Notes under the pieces: model-generated
Told to the model about the DNA's origin: nothing
Seen by the model: only the letters and a program-made list of their open reading frames with translations
Database searches by the model: none
Assembly (NCBI GenBank): GCA_036850595.1
Contig: CM072153.1
Location: 17,068,169 to 17,132,168, forward strand
Length of the DNA stretch: 64,000 bases
Direction: 5' to 3'
DNA from: Rhyacichthys aspro
Lineage: Eukaryota > Chordata > Actinopteri > Gobiiformes > Rhyacichthyidae
Made by a program: the position numbers and the translations under genes
Shown here: positions 42,301 through 54,800 of the stretch, piece by piece
How positions within the stretch are numbered: the first letter of the stretch is position 1
Layout of the letters: each line of letters begins with the position of its first letter

Positions 42301-45300
42301 TGTTTGTGCAAATGCATGTGTGGGTCTTCAGAGTGGACTTATGGTTTACTGTCTCCTAATCGCCCCCTCTTCTCCCCCTCTGCTCTCCCCCTCTGGACAG
42401 AGCCCAGGCCCTTAATGAAGCTGGGGGTCAGCGGCGGCCTGTGGCTAATTGGCCAAGTTTGCCCCGGGCTCCGGTTGCCTGTGATTGAAGTGTCCAGCGA
42501 GGGTCTACTGTGCAGCGGCCGCACCCAGCTCTGTTCCACTTCAACAGCCAAGACGCTCACTGGACCCCCGTCTGCCGCTCCCTAGTGAGTAGCACCCTGC
42601 TCATTTGACTTTGACCTACACTTCACAGAATTATTTTAATACTTCTCATACAGTGTTTATATTTAAAAAAGAAATCCTTCATCAGGAATTCTGTATTATA
42701 TATCTGCAATAAAATGAGTAAAAAGTTGACAGGGATTGTTGTGCAGAAGAGATGGCTGACTTCAATAAGCCATTTTAAAAACAGACATGAAAGAAATATT
42801 GACTCAGATTAAGCAATATTTAAATTAGCAACACCTCACTTAATTGGTTCACTCCAGTTGCAGGTAAAAAAAACCCCATATAGACACTTTTTTCCCCATT
42901 TTCCCTCTTTGCTGCAACAGTTTCATGCCCCCACTTGGTTTCGTTTTTCCTTGGCTTGCCTTTCTCTTCATTTGCCACAGTGGGTTTGGGCAATTACCAT
43001 GGTCCCCTATTGGCCAACAGCCAGCAAAAAACAACTTGCAGCCCTTATTTCTCCCACGATGAGCCCAAAGTCCCAGCTATGGCCAAGTCGTATCGCACTG
43101 TTGTGAGCTAACAGTGAGGGGTGGGGGCAGGGGGCGATGGCACGGGGTGCTTCTAATTAGTTCAGCCTCCACTCTCTACTCGTTAAGGCAGTTCTGGCTC
43201 CTATTGTTTGGCTGTCAGTATAGACGCAGTGGGGAAAGCACCGAGCAAAGCAGGGGATATGGACTACAGGGAAAAGAGTGCAGCACCTCGGAGATGCACC
43301 AGCTTCAGGTTTAACCACGACTGCCACAGTACACCAACGAAAACACTTTGAGGAATTTGTTGTTGTGTTTGCAGAAGTGGAACATTGTTGGCCAGTAAAT
43401 GTTCCACACTGTGTGGAGTAAGTTGAAATACAATGGTCCAAGTGTTGGCCTACAAGTTGAATGTAAGATTCATCAGAACCTTATTTAAGCATTAGTAGGT
43501 TACAGGATTTTTAATTAAGTGGCTGAAGTCATTATATTTTCTCCAGTAAAAATACTCTACTTTTTAGTCACCATCTGTTAATACTTGTAGTAATCATATA
43601 GCACTCAGAAGTGTCATTATTCAGTCGCCATGATAAGTGTAAAGGTGTAGAGCATTAACGTGACATATTTGTCCCCAGCAGTCAACACGTCTTCGTTAAA
43701 CAGTTTCTCTGTGAAGTCTACAACTCAAAGCCTCCTCAAAGACGGAGGACTTGCTGGTTTCTCTGTGCACCACTCGTCCATCTGTGAAAGGCTTAGATTA
43801 ACAGAAGACTGTTTTTCTCAGTCATCTTCTCTGTAATCAGCTGTTTACTTCTGGTCATAGCTCTTGTAGTTTACTCTCTGTCACATTTCCCCCAGTACAG
43901 CATGCCTGCCAGCTTGCCCGCTGGTGATAAAGATAAACAAAATATGGCTCGTTTAAAGTCTAGCCTACCCCAGGTGGTTGTTCTGGGTTGTTCTGTGCTT
44001 TATTAATAGAAGACTTTGGAGGAGAAAGGCATTTACTCAAAGTATTTAAGCAGCACTTGTGACCCAAACACAGCATGGTAAAAATGTTCTTATTTTTGCT
44101 CAGTGTTGTCTTTGTTATTCTCTAGGTTCATAGAAGAGTGTGTAAATGACATGTTAATGACATGCTTTTGGGTATCCACAAGGATTAGGAGGTGTCAGTC
44201 ATCTCTCCTGTGCGGCTTTGCCTTGGTACAACCCCGGAGCAAAGCAGTAGCCAGAGATAAATGAATTACAATGAACCTGAGCAACTGTCTTGTTTCCTGA
44301 TGTTCTTCTTGCACCATAAGGTTAGAGCCTTTTACTTTTTGTTTTTCTCTTTGTACAAAACTGACCTTTTTATCTGCCATTTTACTTTGAGATACTTCAC
44401 TACTCATGGACTTTAATGAAAGCTTCAGAGTTTCTGTTCCTGTTTGAAATGGTTATTTAGTTTGCTTTTTAAAATGTGCTCCTTTGAAGGGCAAACCCAA
44501 AGTAAGTAAACAGAACCCAATAATGAATACTAATACTGTACTGGTGATACATATTATCTGAAAGGAAAAAGTTCACAGAAATTTTAGTTTCTAAAAGAGC
44601 AGCACTTTTGTTGTTTGGTAAATTACTGTTGGCGACACCCAAACCGTGGCACTTTTGAAGTTGGTTCAGGTTAATCAAATGAGGAAAAGCTGTCTGACAT
44701 GAAAAGGCTTCTTTGAGATATTCAAACGAGTCAGAATTTAACTATGCATCCCCAGAGATTAAAGTGAATAATTCATTTGTCACACTAAATCCAAATGATC
44801 CTTACTTACTTACTGTCTGTGATCTAGAAGTCATCACAGTTTTATCTTAAATGACAGAGGGTCATGTTAACTGAAGGCTTTCACTGGAGCAAGGACCAGG
44901 ATCGTGTGGAATAAAGAAGTTGAAAAACATCTCTTATTGCATATATTTTATTTGGCGCAAAGACTTCAACCATTGAACCATTTGTGTTTAATCTTCTTAG
45001 AAAAGGATATTTATCAGTATATTGAGGACTGGCAAAGTATAGATGTAGAAGTAATGTTTTACTCCCGCTCTTAGGACTTCTTTTCAAGGTAATTTATTCT
45101 TTGACATACTGCATTGGACTTGAGATTTTCAAGCAAGGTCAACGAAATACATTACTCAGTTCTTATTTTCCCTTTTAAGTGCTAATCCCACACGGCACTC
45201 CTTCAATGAGTCGAGTCGAGTAGTTTTTGTTAAATTGTTATTTCTTGTATGGACAGGTCATAGAGTTGACTCACTCTGCATGTATTAATCTTGACTCAGT

Positions 45301-47445
45301 CTGTCCCTTAAAGTTTTGGTTTTGTCTTAGTCTTCTCTGGGTTTTGTTTAGGCGTGGTCTAATGTAAACTTGACTAAAATGCTCTTCCCCCCTTTCCCCT
45401 TCCTGCCAGATAAACTTAATCAGCACAAATTAGCACAGAAAAATACAGACACAAGGTCTTGACCACCTGCTTTTGTTAGGCTTTTTTCATTATACATTTA
45501 CATCCTTGTGCTACCAAAAATACCTTACCCCTGACTCACAGCTCACCCCCTCCCCTCCTCACATCCTCCCAGCTCTAACACAGAATGTAGCCTTCCAGTT
45601 TTCCATCGCCCCCTGTGAATATCCAAGCTGTCGAGGCTGACTGAGCTGAACGTTTTCTTGCCAGGGCACAGTTTGAACAGATCCGGCCTCCGGGCCACAT
45701 ATATTGCTCTACTCAAGCCCCTGCAAACAAGGCCTGCCCCGTGCAACTGTCATCTAAATGCTAAAGCGCCTCGGATCACCACGCTGCAATCCTTTTGTGC
45801 TCATTTCTTTAACTGCGTGTCCTCTTGGAGCACGGTAACTGTTTGCAGAGCATGAGTTGATGTTTGAGCTTCTTGTGTGATTAAGTTTGCACACATTAAT
45901 CAAAAGAACAGGTGTCTTTGATACTCAACAAGGCAGAAATGCCATATATGGATACCACAGATGCATTTTGATTTGTTCTCCTCCTCAAGGATTACAGGCC
46001 TTTTCAAACACAGACATACTTCTCTGAGCAGCAAAGTGTTGTAATGGTTCGCTCAGATGATGCTATAAGACTTGTCTGCTGATTTAATCACCAATCTGGA
46101 TAGGGGGCGAAGAATGCGACCGTCAGGCTTTATGGGAGCATAAGCTAAACAGCCAGGCCCACTTTAAGAGGAGGCATGTTGACAGACAGACTCCAGACAG
46201 GCCTCTCAAACTGCTTCTTGTCAAATCCACAGACAGACAAATCTCCACAATGATCTGCCAAGTTTCTGCAGAATTCAGTGGAGCACAGATAGCTAAATTT
46301 CACACCACTACCCCAAGCCCCCGCTCCTCGACTATATGCCATTGGCAGCCGAGAATGATGGGAAACATCTGTCAGAGTCTGTTTATGTGAGGAGGCCATA
46401 AACCACCAGATCAAGAACTGGTGTAAAATATACTATAATAAAATAATAATGATGAAGACAACTTACATTGAGAGCAGAAATTAATAATCCCACAAATGTA
46501 GCCCACAAATGAATATTACACGGACAGACAACATGCACACTGTGTTAGTAGTTAAAGGCTCCAGGGCAGATGTTTTACAATTGATTGTGCGGCTCTGTTG
46601 GCAGATAATGAGTAGGAGCGAGTGGGATAAGAGGAGATGATAATGCATTTCCTTTGTGGATAAATTACTTCCTGTGGATGGCAAAGAGGAAGTAAAGGAA
46701 CCTCCTACTAGCTTCAATTTTCTATTTTTACTCGGCTATGTTTGCTAGAGTGTTGTGTTTACATGCTGACTGGGATATTGTCAAGCAAAAAAATCCAGAT
46801 GGATGTTCCTTGCAGCTGCCAGAGATATGGCTGCTAAGAGTCACTGAAGTCTCTTTTATTTGGGTGTGCTGAGCAATATAAATAATGAAATGAAGCCAGT
46901 AATTGGTGGTTCTTGGTAATTAGGACCAAGCTGTCAGCTAGCGAAGTAGCTTGAGTCTGACGGCGCAGCAGCTAGGGCAGTAATTACTATTATCTATGGG
47001 GGTTGTTGACACAACAATAATCCCATTCTTAACCGGGATAGGAGGGCTTGTGTTGACTGTCCCCATTTTTACCCACAATAATTCCAAGGACATAAATCTC
47101 TAAGTATTTGTGTTTATGTCCATCAAGTGGTAAACATTAAAGCACTGCCATTAACAGAATTAGACCCCTGGCACTGATTTTTCTGCTCGGTGACTATGTG
47201 AAGAGCTTGGTCATATTTTCATTAGTCAAACAGTTTGACTTTTTTCCCTCTGAGCAGTGTGACTCCCAACCATAAACAGCATTATCAACCATCTCAGCAG
47301 GTTTTCTAATACCTCTGTAAGCCTGTCATTTCATTCATGGGTACCAGTGGGGTTATGCTGGGCCTGGAGCATATCTGCCCGTCTGTCTCTACTCCTCAGT
47401 GTGAGAGATTGGATTCCCCCAACCCTCCTTCTGCTCAGCCTAACC

Positions 47446-47482
47446 ACACACGCACACACGCACACACACACACACACACACA
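47446..47482. repeat. (CA)n microsatellite, interrupted
   Basis: CA repeats with two CG interruptions, ending CATATAAG. Confidence 0.9.
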
Positions 47483-48276
47483 TATAAGCTCACATGTTCA
47501 AATCCGTGTTCAGCTCAATCCCTATAGGCTCACTCTTCTGATAACATACCGGATTGAAAATAGCATTATATTCCTAATTGTCGATAATAACATTCCTACT
47601 AAATTCTGCTCGTCTATCTACTAACAAGAGCAGCGTTTGCCCCATGAGAGAAGGGAAATGAATGGCCTCAAAAGGAGTGCGCCCAGGTGACATTCGCTCT
47701 TCCTCTGACCATGTGAAGTAATGAAGTGGCTGCAGACTTTATGCAACAAAAGTGTGCAGTTTGAAGATTGCAGTGAATGTCAAGGTGAATTGGTAAAGGT
47801 TGGCGAGCGTTTTGAACTTCTACCGAGGCACACAACAGACAAATTACATTGGTGCTGGAGTTAAACAGGTGATACCTCATTGCTTGAGGCATGATGGACA
47901 TCCAGACGCATTGCAAGGCAGAGAAAATGGCTTTTTAAGTAGGCTATTTATGGTGAAGATATTATATTCATTTGATTATAATAAAACATCCATTACAGTG
48001 TGAGCGAACAGCGTTGGGAGGTGAGGCCGACAGAGTACAGCTCAATGTAATAACAACAGTTAGCTGTAAATGAGCTAAGGAACAGAGCAGGTTCCTGTAG
48101 ATACCGTTCCTTTTTAAGGATGCTCTGAATTGGTGATATGCTTCTTGTGAGTAATAAAGAAATGCATCTGTTTTTATTGTGCCTTGGTGACAGAGTTATG
48201 TTTAGAGCGAGTATAAAGAGCTAGAACACGGCGTAAAATGATATTATGGCCCATTAGGTGGCGGCCCGAGCTAAGC

Positions 48277-48291
48277 GTTGCTAGCGGTAAC
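48277..48291 (+). promoter_or_regulatory. RFX X-box-like motif
   Basis: GTTGCTAGCGGTAAC fits the imperfect palindrome RYYNYYN1-3RRNRAC bound by RFX factors, within a CpG-bearing block. Functional use is not shown. Confidence 0.35.
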
Positions 48292-50068
48292 CGAGGACCG
48301 GGGGTAATGGGGCCGTGGCGTATTGTCTGTGATCTGCTCTTTCACTTTTCTCTGATTGAATCGTCTATATCACTGGTGCTCCATCTCCTGGGGAACCGGG
48401 GGAGACGAGGTGATTTTGGCTGAAGACATCATTCTGTCAAATGTGGGAGATAAGAGACAGGCTGGCTGTGGCAGAGGCTGCATTTTCAATATAAAGGAAA
48501 GGTAACATTGCGGTCATACAGAAGTTGCAGCTAGATTGGTATGTGGACAGATCAGCTTCACACTCTCCTAGATTTCTGTATATGAGCTTTTTGTTTCTGC
48601 AGTTTTAATGTAATATATTTTTCTCCTAACATTGTCTCTTCCTACTTTGCTGCCAATGCTCACTGAGCTCTCAAGACTTCACATCTCTGTCTCTACGGTC
48701 CAGAGGACTACACAGCTGCCCTGTCAAATCACTGGTCAATACAATTGGAAGTGGTTAGGATCATATTAAACACTGTTCACTCTGGCAGAAACTTAAATGC
48801 CTGGCGCCCCTGGGGACAGATTCATCTGGAAATAGTGTATGAAGAAGTCTGGAGTACTAACTAATAGCACGTATAGTAGTCTCATGGGTCCAAGTCTATA
48901 AGCTGGGCTTCACCTTGTCAACCTTCACCCGTCTAGCTGCATGTTGAATAGGCGAGTTATTGTGTGCAGCAGCATAGTTTATCTGCTCTCCTGCACAGCC
49001 AGCATGGGGGCTCAGGAAGTAATCTGAACCAAGCAGGCAAAGAATGTCAGGCATCCTGAATGGAACCAGATGTGTGTTTTTGTTCGCACCGGCTCACAAC
49101 ACTGCGCACTATGAATTGTTACAGACTCAGGCGTATATGATGGTGCCCACAGGCGCATACTAACACATAGACACAATCAAAAAAGCCTCCGGAGAAGTCT
49201 GGCTTTCATAACATTGCCAGATGATATGATAAGAAAATGGGAGAAGCCAGAGATGGCTACTAGAGACTTGTTTATGTTGCTGACTGCCCTCCAACCCCTA
49301 ACATAGATTACTGCCCAGATTGTGTGACTTAAATACATGTTTTTTCCTTCAAAGTTTTGATTCTGAGAAATGTTTAACTGAAAAGAGGATGTGGTTTATA
49401 TGAGATGGTAGTGAAGCTCCAGTTTAAAATTTACTTTGAAGTCCTTCAGGGAGACCATATTCTCAGAAGAAGGGTCTGAGTCTTGACTAAAGTATTTTCA
49501 TAACCATAGAAAGAGCTTTAATTAAAGGTAGCTGTGAAATTGAATCTCTAAAGAAGAGGAATATTTTCCAGAAATTTGAAAAATTGACCTATGTACCGTA
49601 CTGAGAGATGGAGAAAAGGGAAAGAGAAATGGCAGATTACCTAATGGACCATTTTTGGCAGAATATATTTAATTTATTAGTGTTACTTAGACAGTTATTA
49701 TGAGATAAAAAAGTTTTCACTGTAAAGACGTCCTGTAAAGATTTCACAGTGCAATAAAATGCTGCACTCATGGGGCTCAATCACATTTAATTATTCATAA
49801 TTGTACATGTCATCAAGTGTGTGCCCAACAAGATTCAAATGACTAAAAACACAGAATAAACTAAAATATGCTTAATCACAAGGTGTTAAAATCTTGGAAC
49901 AAGCCACATTGTGTAAGTGTTGACCCCAGGGCCTTGGCTTTGATTGTTCTACTGACAAAGGCTTTTCAAATCAGCTCAAGACTTGTTTCTCCTACTTGGC
50001 TTTGCTATAGCATCAAAGGAAGCGGTATTCATTGGCTGGGGTTTTGCTGGCTGGAATGTGTGACTAAG

Positions 50069-50086
50069 TGTGTGTGTGTGTGTGTT
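50069..50086. repeat. (TG)n microsatellite
   Basis: Short TG run, in a longer TGTG-rich stretch. Confidence 0.85.
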
Positions 50087-51793
50087 TGTGTCTGTTGCCT
50101 GAACATGTTGGCCCATATCAGCCATCACAACAGGAAATGACCAGCCGTTTGCTTTGAAGTCCCAGCAGAGGTTTTCATTATTTCAGCTATCTCTAGAGAC
50201 ACTAGACGACAGACTTGCCTCGCTCCTTATGCGGCTCTTGCCCTTCAATGCTCTCTGCTCGGAGCCGTGCCACCCAATGCCTGTTAGAATGCAGAACAAG
50301 CATCTATTAGCATAGAGTACGGGCGCTGGTTACCAGAGGGCACAAACCCCTCCACTACCCCCCACTTTACATACTACACTTGCCTGAAAAGGCTGAGAGG
50401 GCATGTGTAATTGCATTTTCATCTGCCTGCACTGAAACTCAATGTAAGTTACAGGGGAATTTGAAGATTTCACAACCCAAGCCCATCATCCCACTTCCTA
50501 TTTTTGTTGTGTCCTCTTGCCTTGCTGCTCACCTTTGGCCCTCATAGACTTCCAGTTCTACTCTTAATGCTTCTAGCATGTGGACACGTGTGACTGGTTG
50601 ATATGAAATTAATTGGAACAGCACTGAAGTGTTAGCCCCCCTGTGGTGCACTGCTGCGTGAGGTACAATTGGCACACACTCGCCAGAACTCACCGTTGCT
50701 CTTCTGCCAGTTTTTACCAATCTGGCACCTAATATTTTCTGCTGTATGTCAGAAACACTCCAGTACACAACACTCATATACAAATAATAGCTGCAGGTTC
50801 TCCAGTGCTTCATACAATATATATGTCAAACTTTGAGAGCACAGAGGCAGATGTGTTGTGTATCTGCCAGGAGGGCGCATGCCAAATCAGCATGCCTCTG
50901 TTGGGTGTGGTTTAAATCTGGGTTAGGAAATCCCCTGTTGAGGTTATTACAAGCAGTAATGCTAATGAAGCTTTTGCTCCAGTAATGGCATTACCAAGTG
51001 GAAATGCTAACCCACATGCTCTAATTGAGTATTACAATTTACAATGACAAAATCCTAACAGCCATGCAAATGTCTAGTGTAGGAGCAGAAGGGGATTCTG
51101 GTCGTATAAGTGTTCAAGTGGGCTCTGGTGAAAAACAAAACAAAGACTGTAGCTTTTCAGAGGTTTTGTCTTGTGTTTAGCGGCTTAAAATAGAAGCAGT
51201 AATGGAAGTTTAGTTTTATAACACTTTATTAACGGTTTCACTGAATGTCCTTACTGTGAACTGCAAATTTACAAGTCTACCTTCAAACCTTTTTTATTAT
51301 GATTATTTCTATGTTGCTTCCTTTCTTCTGTTGTTATTTATTGAGTGGTTTCTACTTTGCCCAAATTACTTAAATGGATCATCTGACAACATATCCTGCA
51401 TTTTGTTCAAAAGATAAACAAGAAAGGGCCAGGCTCTCAATAGCTTCAGTAATCAATAAGCAGACAATTTTTGGTTCGGACTCCAAAATGATTTGTGATT
51501 CGATCCCATTTAGCCCATCTTTTCTGTGAGAGAAGCCTGTCTGCTGTTATAAATGCTTTGTCTGGGAAAAGGTCGCTGTTTGTTTCCCTGTCTTCTCAGT
51601 GTGATCAGTGCAGTGTGGCGGTGGCTTTGTGACTTCCCTCTCCGGCCTTGTCGCTCTGTCCTGCTGGCTGGCTCGTTCTGATTTATGACAGTCTGGAACT
51701 AATGGTACAGAACCAGGAATTGTGTCTATGGTGTTGTGACTGGACCTGTGCCGGCTCATTGGCTTTTCACTTTCTCTCCCCCTCCTGCTCCCT

Positions 51794-51802
51794 ATGGACG
51801 AG
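51794..51802 (+). CDS. Second candidate start exon, three codons (MDE) then a donor
   Basis: ATG GAC GAG is followed by GTGAGTGTC, a strong donor, leaving phase 0, exactly as for the 21904 exon. The pyrimidine-rich stretch before it and moderate CpG content after it (51830-51930) would suit an alternative promoter. The signal is very short, so chance is a serious possibility. Confidence 0.2.
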
Positions 51803-54800
51803 GTGAGTGTCAGAGTGGGATGGCCGCTGAGCTACTTGGCTGTTGCTCAGCGTAGCGGCTCTCCAACTCATTCGTCTTCACCGCGCGCTCTGTACGCTGG
51901 AGCAACCGGGCCGGACTGTGGCAGGGGAGCTGACTCACCTCCAGACAAGGCCACAAGACCTGACCTCACCTTTTCATCCCTTTTTATCCGTGACACTCCC
52001 CTCGGTTCCCCGCACACGCTCACAAATATCCACATTTTTGCCCAACTCTGCCCCAGTGTGTCAGCGCGGAAGGCTGGGGCCAGGCTGCGAGGCAGGCAGG
52101 GGGCCTTGTATGTGGAACTGTGTTAATTAGCACTGGAGCCTAGAGACTGAAAGACCACATTATCTACCACAACAACCCCCTCCTCAAAACCCCCTGCATC
52201 TCTCGTATCTCAGACTTTTTCTTCTTCGCTCTCTCGCCATGTCTCAGGAGGTTGTTTCCATCATGTTGCCTGCGTCGCCAGGTTTGTGAAGGATGTCGCT
52301 GCCAGCTGTCTTTTTCATGGACTGCTGCCAACCTCTCCCCATATCTTCCGGTCTGCTGTCATTTCCTCATTTATTCCCATTTCTCTTCCTTATTTCCCAC
52401 CTCCTGCCGTTTATCTGTTAATGAACTTTGTGTGTCGAGCCTGTCTTTGTTTTTCTGCCTTGTCATCGGCGAAGCGCTTTTTTAGTTAGCCGCAGGGTGT
52501 TATTCAGCGGAGGTACGGCACTACCAAGGTCGGCCATAGGGCAGAGAACACCCGGGTCGGCAGACAGTCTGTTTCTGGTCCACCATGCCAACTCTGCAAT
52601 CTGTGAGCACTGTGTTAAGTGCAAAATAGTCACTCCATTTCCCTTTCGGCCTGGTGGCATTTGCCTTCTTAACTAGCTTCATAAAGGTCAGAAGACTGGT
52701 GGACAAAGAGAGCTTTATAACCCATCCAAACGGTGGCAATCTTAATTGATTACTCCTATTTTTTGCATACAAAAGCTGTATAAAGACCTGTATTCAAAGT
52801 TATTTCTGGTAGAAACAAAGATTCTAATAACCTGGTCTTTAGTGCCAACCAAATCATTTTCTTTATTTTCTGAAATTGTCATCCTAAAACAATACGTTAG
52901 ACACTGAAGGGCTATTTACAAACCAATATGGTTCTCAAGGAAACAACTTGCAAAGATAATAATGATAGGATGCAAAGCACCAATGTAAGTCTTTGGTGCA
53001 GGTAAAATGTGCACAAGGAAACACAACAATGAACCTTGATTTGTTTTTACTTTCAGGTGCAAAAATACATCCATTTAGAAGCCATGTTTGTACATATGTC
53101 CAACCATTTAAGTCAAAGAAAAGTGGATTTAGTGCATGGAAATGTCTGTTGTGCCTTCCTTAAGTCAGGTTGGAGGACCCTTTTGTGAGTTGAAAGCTGT
53201 GACTGTGTAGGGCTTCATGTCCACATGTGTGTGAACATTAAACCCATTTGTTTGAGTGTCGGTCTGTGTTTTAGTTGCCCAGTCGCTCTGCCTCCTCCGG
53301 TGTTCAACTTCTGTTAAGCTGTCCTGCACTTTATTTGACCCTGGCCTCCTGTGAGGTGTGAGAGCGAGCCAAGTGTAAAACACATGTATGCCAAAAATAA
53401 AAGACACTAAATCCCTCTTCTTGTGAGGGAAACATTTTTTGCTACACACACATACACATATGCACAAACCATTTGTAGTCTGAGTGAGTCAGTCTCTTCA
53501 CGCTACTGCTCCAGAGAATTGTGGTTTCATCGTTTAAACTCGCTTGGCCTTTGATTATATCAATTAATCTGCTCTGTCTGTGCTTCATGAAGGACACACT
53601 GGGCAAGGCTAATTGTGCCTTCAAACCGTTTCATTTAAGAACATGTCATTAACCCACTGTAAAACTAATGGGGGTTTCCTCGTGTCTTTGTCTGAAATGA
53701 TTCTTTCTCTTTCTCTTTTCCATCTGTTTGTCTGTTTAGTTCTCTTGGTCCAAAATAACCATTGTTATGTGGGCTTTCGAGGGTTAGATTTTTAAATAAC
53801 TTCTCATTGATGAACTACTTTGATAGCCTTGTTAGAGTGAGCTGAATCCACCCGCAAGGGAATTAGGACCGCTTTTGCACACTGAAGCGTTTCAGCGCCG
53901 TGCAGAGCTGTGATAGTGCCTTCTCACTCAGAATATAGAGGAATGGGGGCAGTGCAGGCGGAAGCGAGCATCTCTGATCTTCTGCCTCTTACAGAACCAT
54001 CTGTCTGGTGCCGGCCCAACATTCTGCGCCGCTTAGTATTAGCACTTACAAATATATACATTTCTCACAGCTTTACAGGGAAGTCATAGCACTCGCAGGC
54101 CTGCACTCGCCAGGAGATCAGAAGCACGAGCAGATTGGAGCTGGGCAGAGCTGGCTGTGGGAGCGAGGCTGGGTGGAAATGAGAAGACGGTGCACACAGT
54201 CGCATGGATAATGGAATCACTAAGGATTGGCTGTTTTATCAGTGTTTGTAATGTATCCCAGACTGGCTAATAGAATATGTTTGTTTCCAGGAGTCTGGTA
54301 TCACAGCATGCAACATTAACTCTGAACACTGCCTGCTCTGTGGGCCTGTCTCTTTACCCCTGAGCTGAAAAGAAAAGAAGGAAGTGCTTGAACCTACTTA
54401 AATGATTTTACAATATTATCTTTATCCTCATTTAGACTTAAGTCATATAAAATTAGTCATTATATAAAGCTTGTATTAATCATCCAACACCACAAAAGAA
54501 CATTACTACAGTTCAATTACACTTTTTACAGTCTGACATTCTGTACTATAAGATATAAAAATGCACCAGCAAAAGAAAAGCTATGATGTTCACATGCCAA
54601 AGTATGCATTTAGGTTCTATATCTTTCATTTTGTCAGTAAATGAAGAAGTTGAACAACCAAGCAAAGTGGTATTATTGTCAAATGCTAATAAGCTATATG
54701 CAGCATGGTGCTCCTTCTGTCAGCTGTCAGTGCAAAGGTACGTAAGCGTTCGAGTAGTACAGCAGGATGATTTAGTGTTAAGCCTGTCTGCTCCTCTTTT

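Larger units (their letters stand above)
39307..51600. other. Probable intron or intergenic DNA with scattered regulatory-looking blocks
   Basis: No coding exon could be supported. Blocks with more CpG or clustered motifs than their surroundings are at about 42395-42590, 46930-47050, 48230-48430 (with an RFX-type site) and 50930-51080 (homeodomain cores and ATGCAAAT). Dinucleotide repeats are at 47446-47482 (CA) and 50069-50086 (TG). Conservation was not testable. Confidence 0.4.

Noticed and set aside
42395..42590. GC-rich open frame with a preceding acceptor-like CTGGACAG as a coding exon
   Set aside because: The frame ends in a stop just before GTGAGT rather than reading through it, frames are open on both strands as expected for GC-rich DNA, and the peptide is not recognised. 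It may be a regulatory block instead.
47500..47520. GTTCAAATCC as a tRNA B box
   Set aside because: No A box at the right spacing and no cloverleaf arms around it. The upstream sequence is a CA repeat.
51490..51515. GATTCGATCCC as a tRNA B box
   Set aside because: The match is partial and no A box or acceptor stem could be formed.
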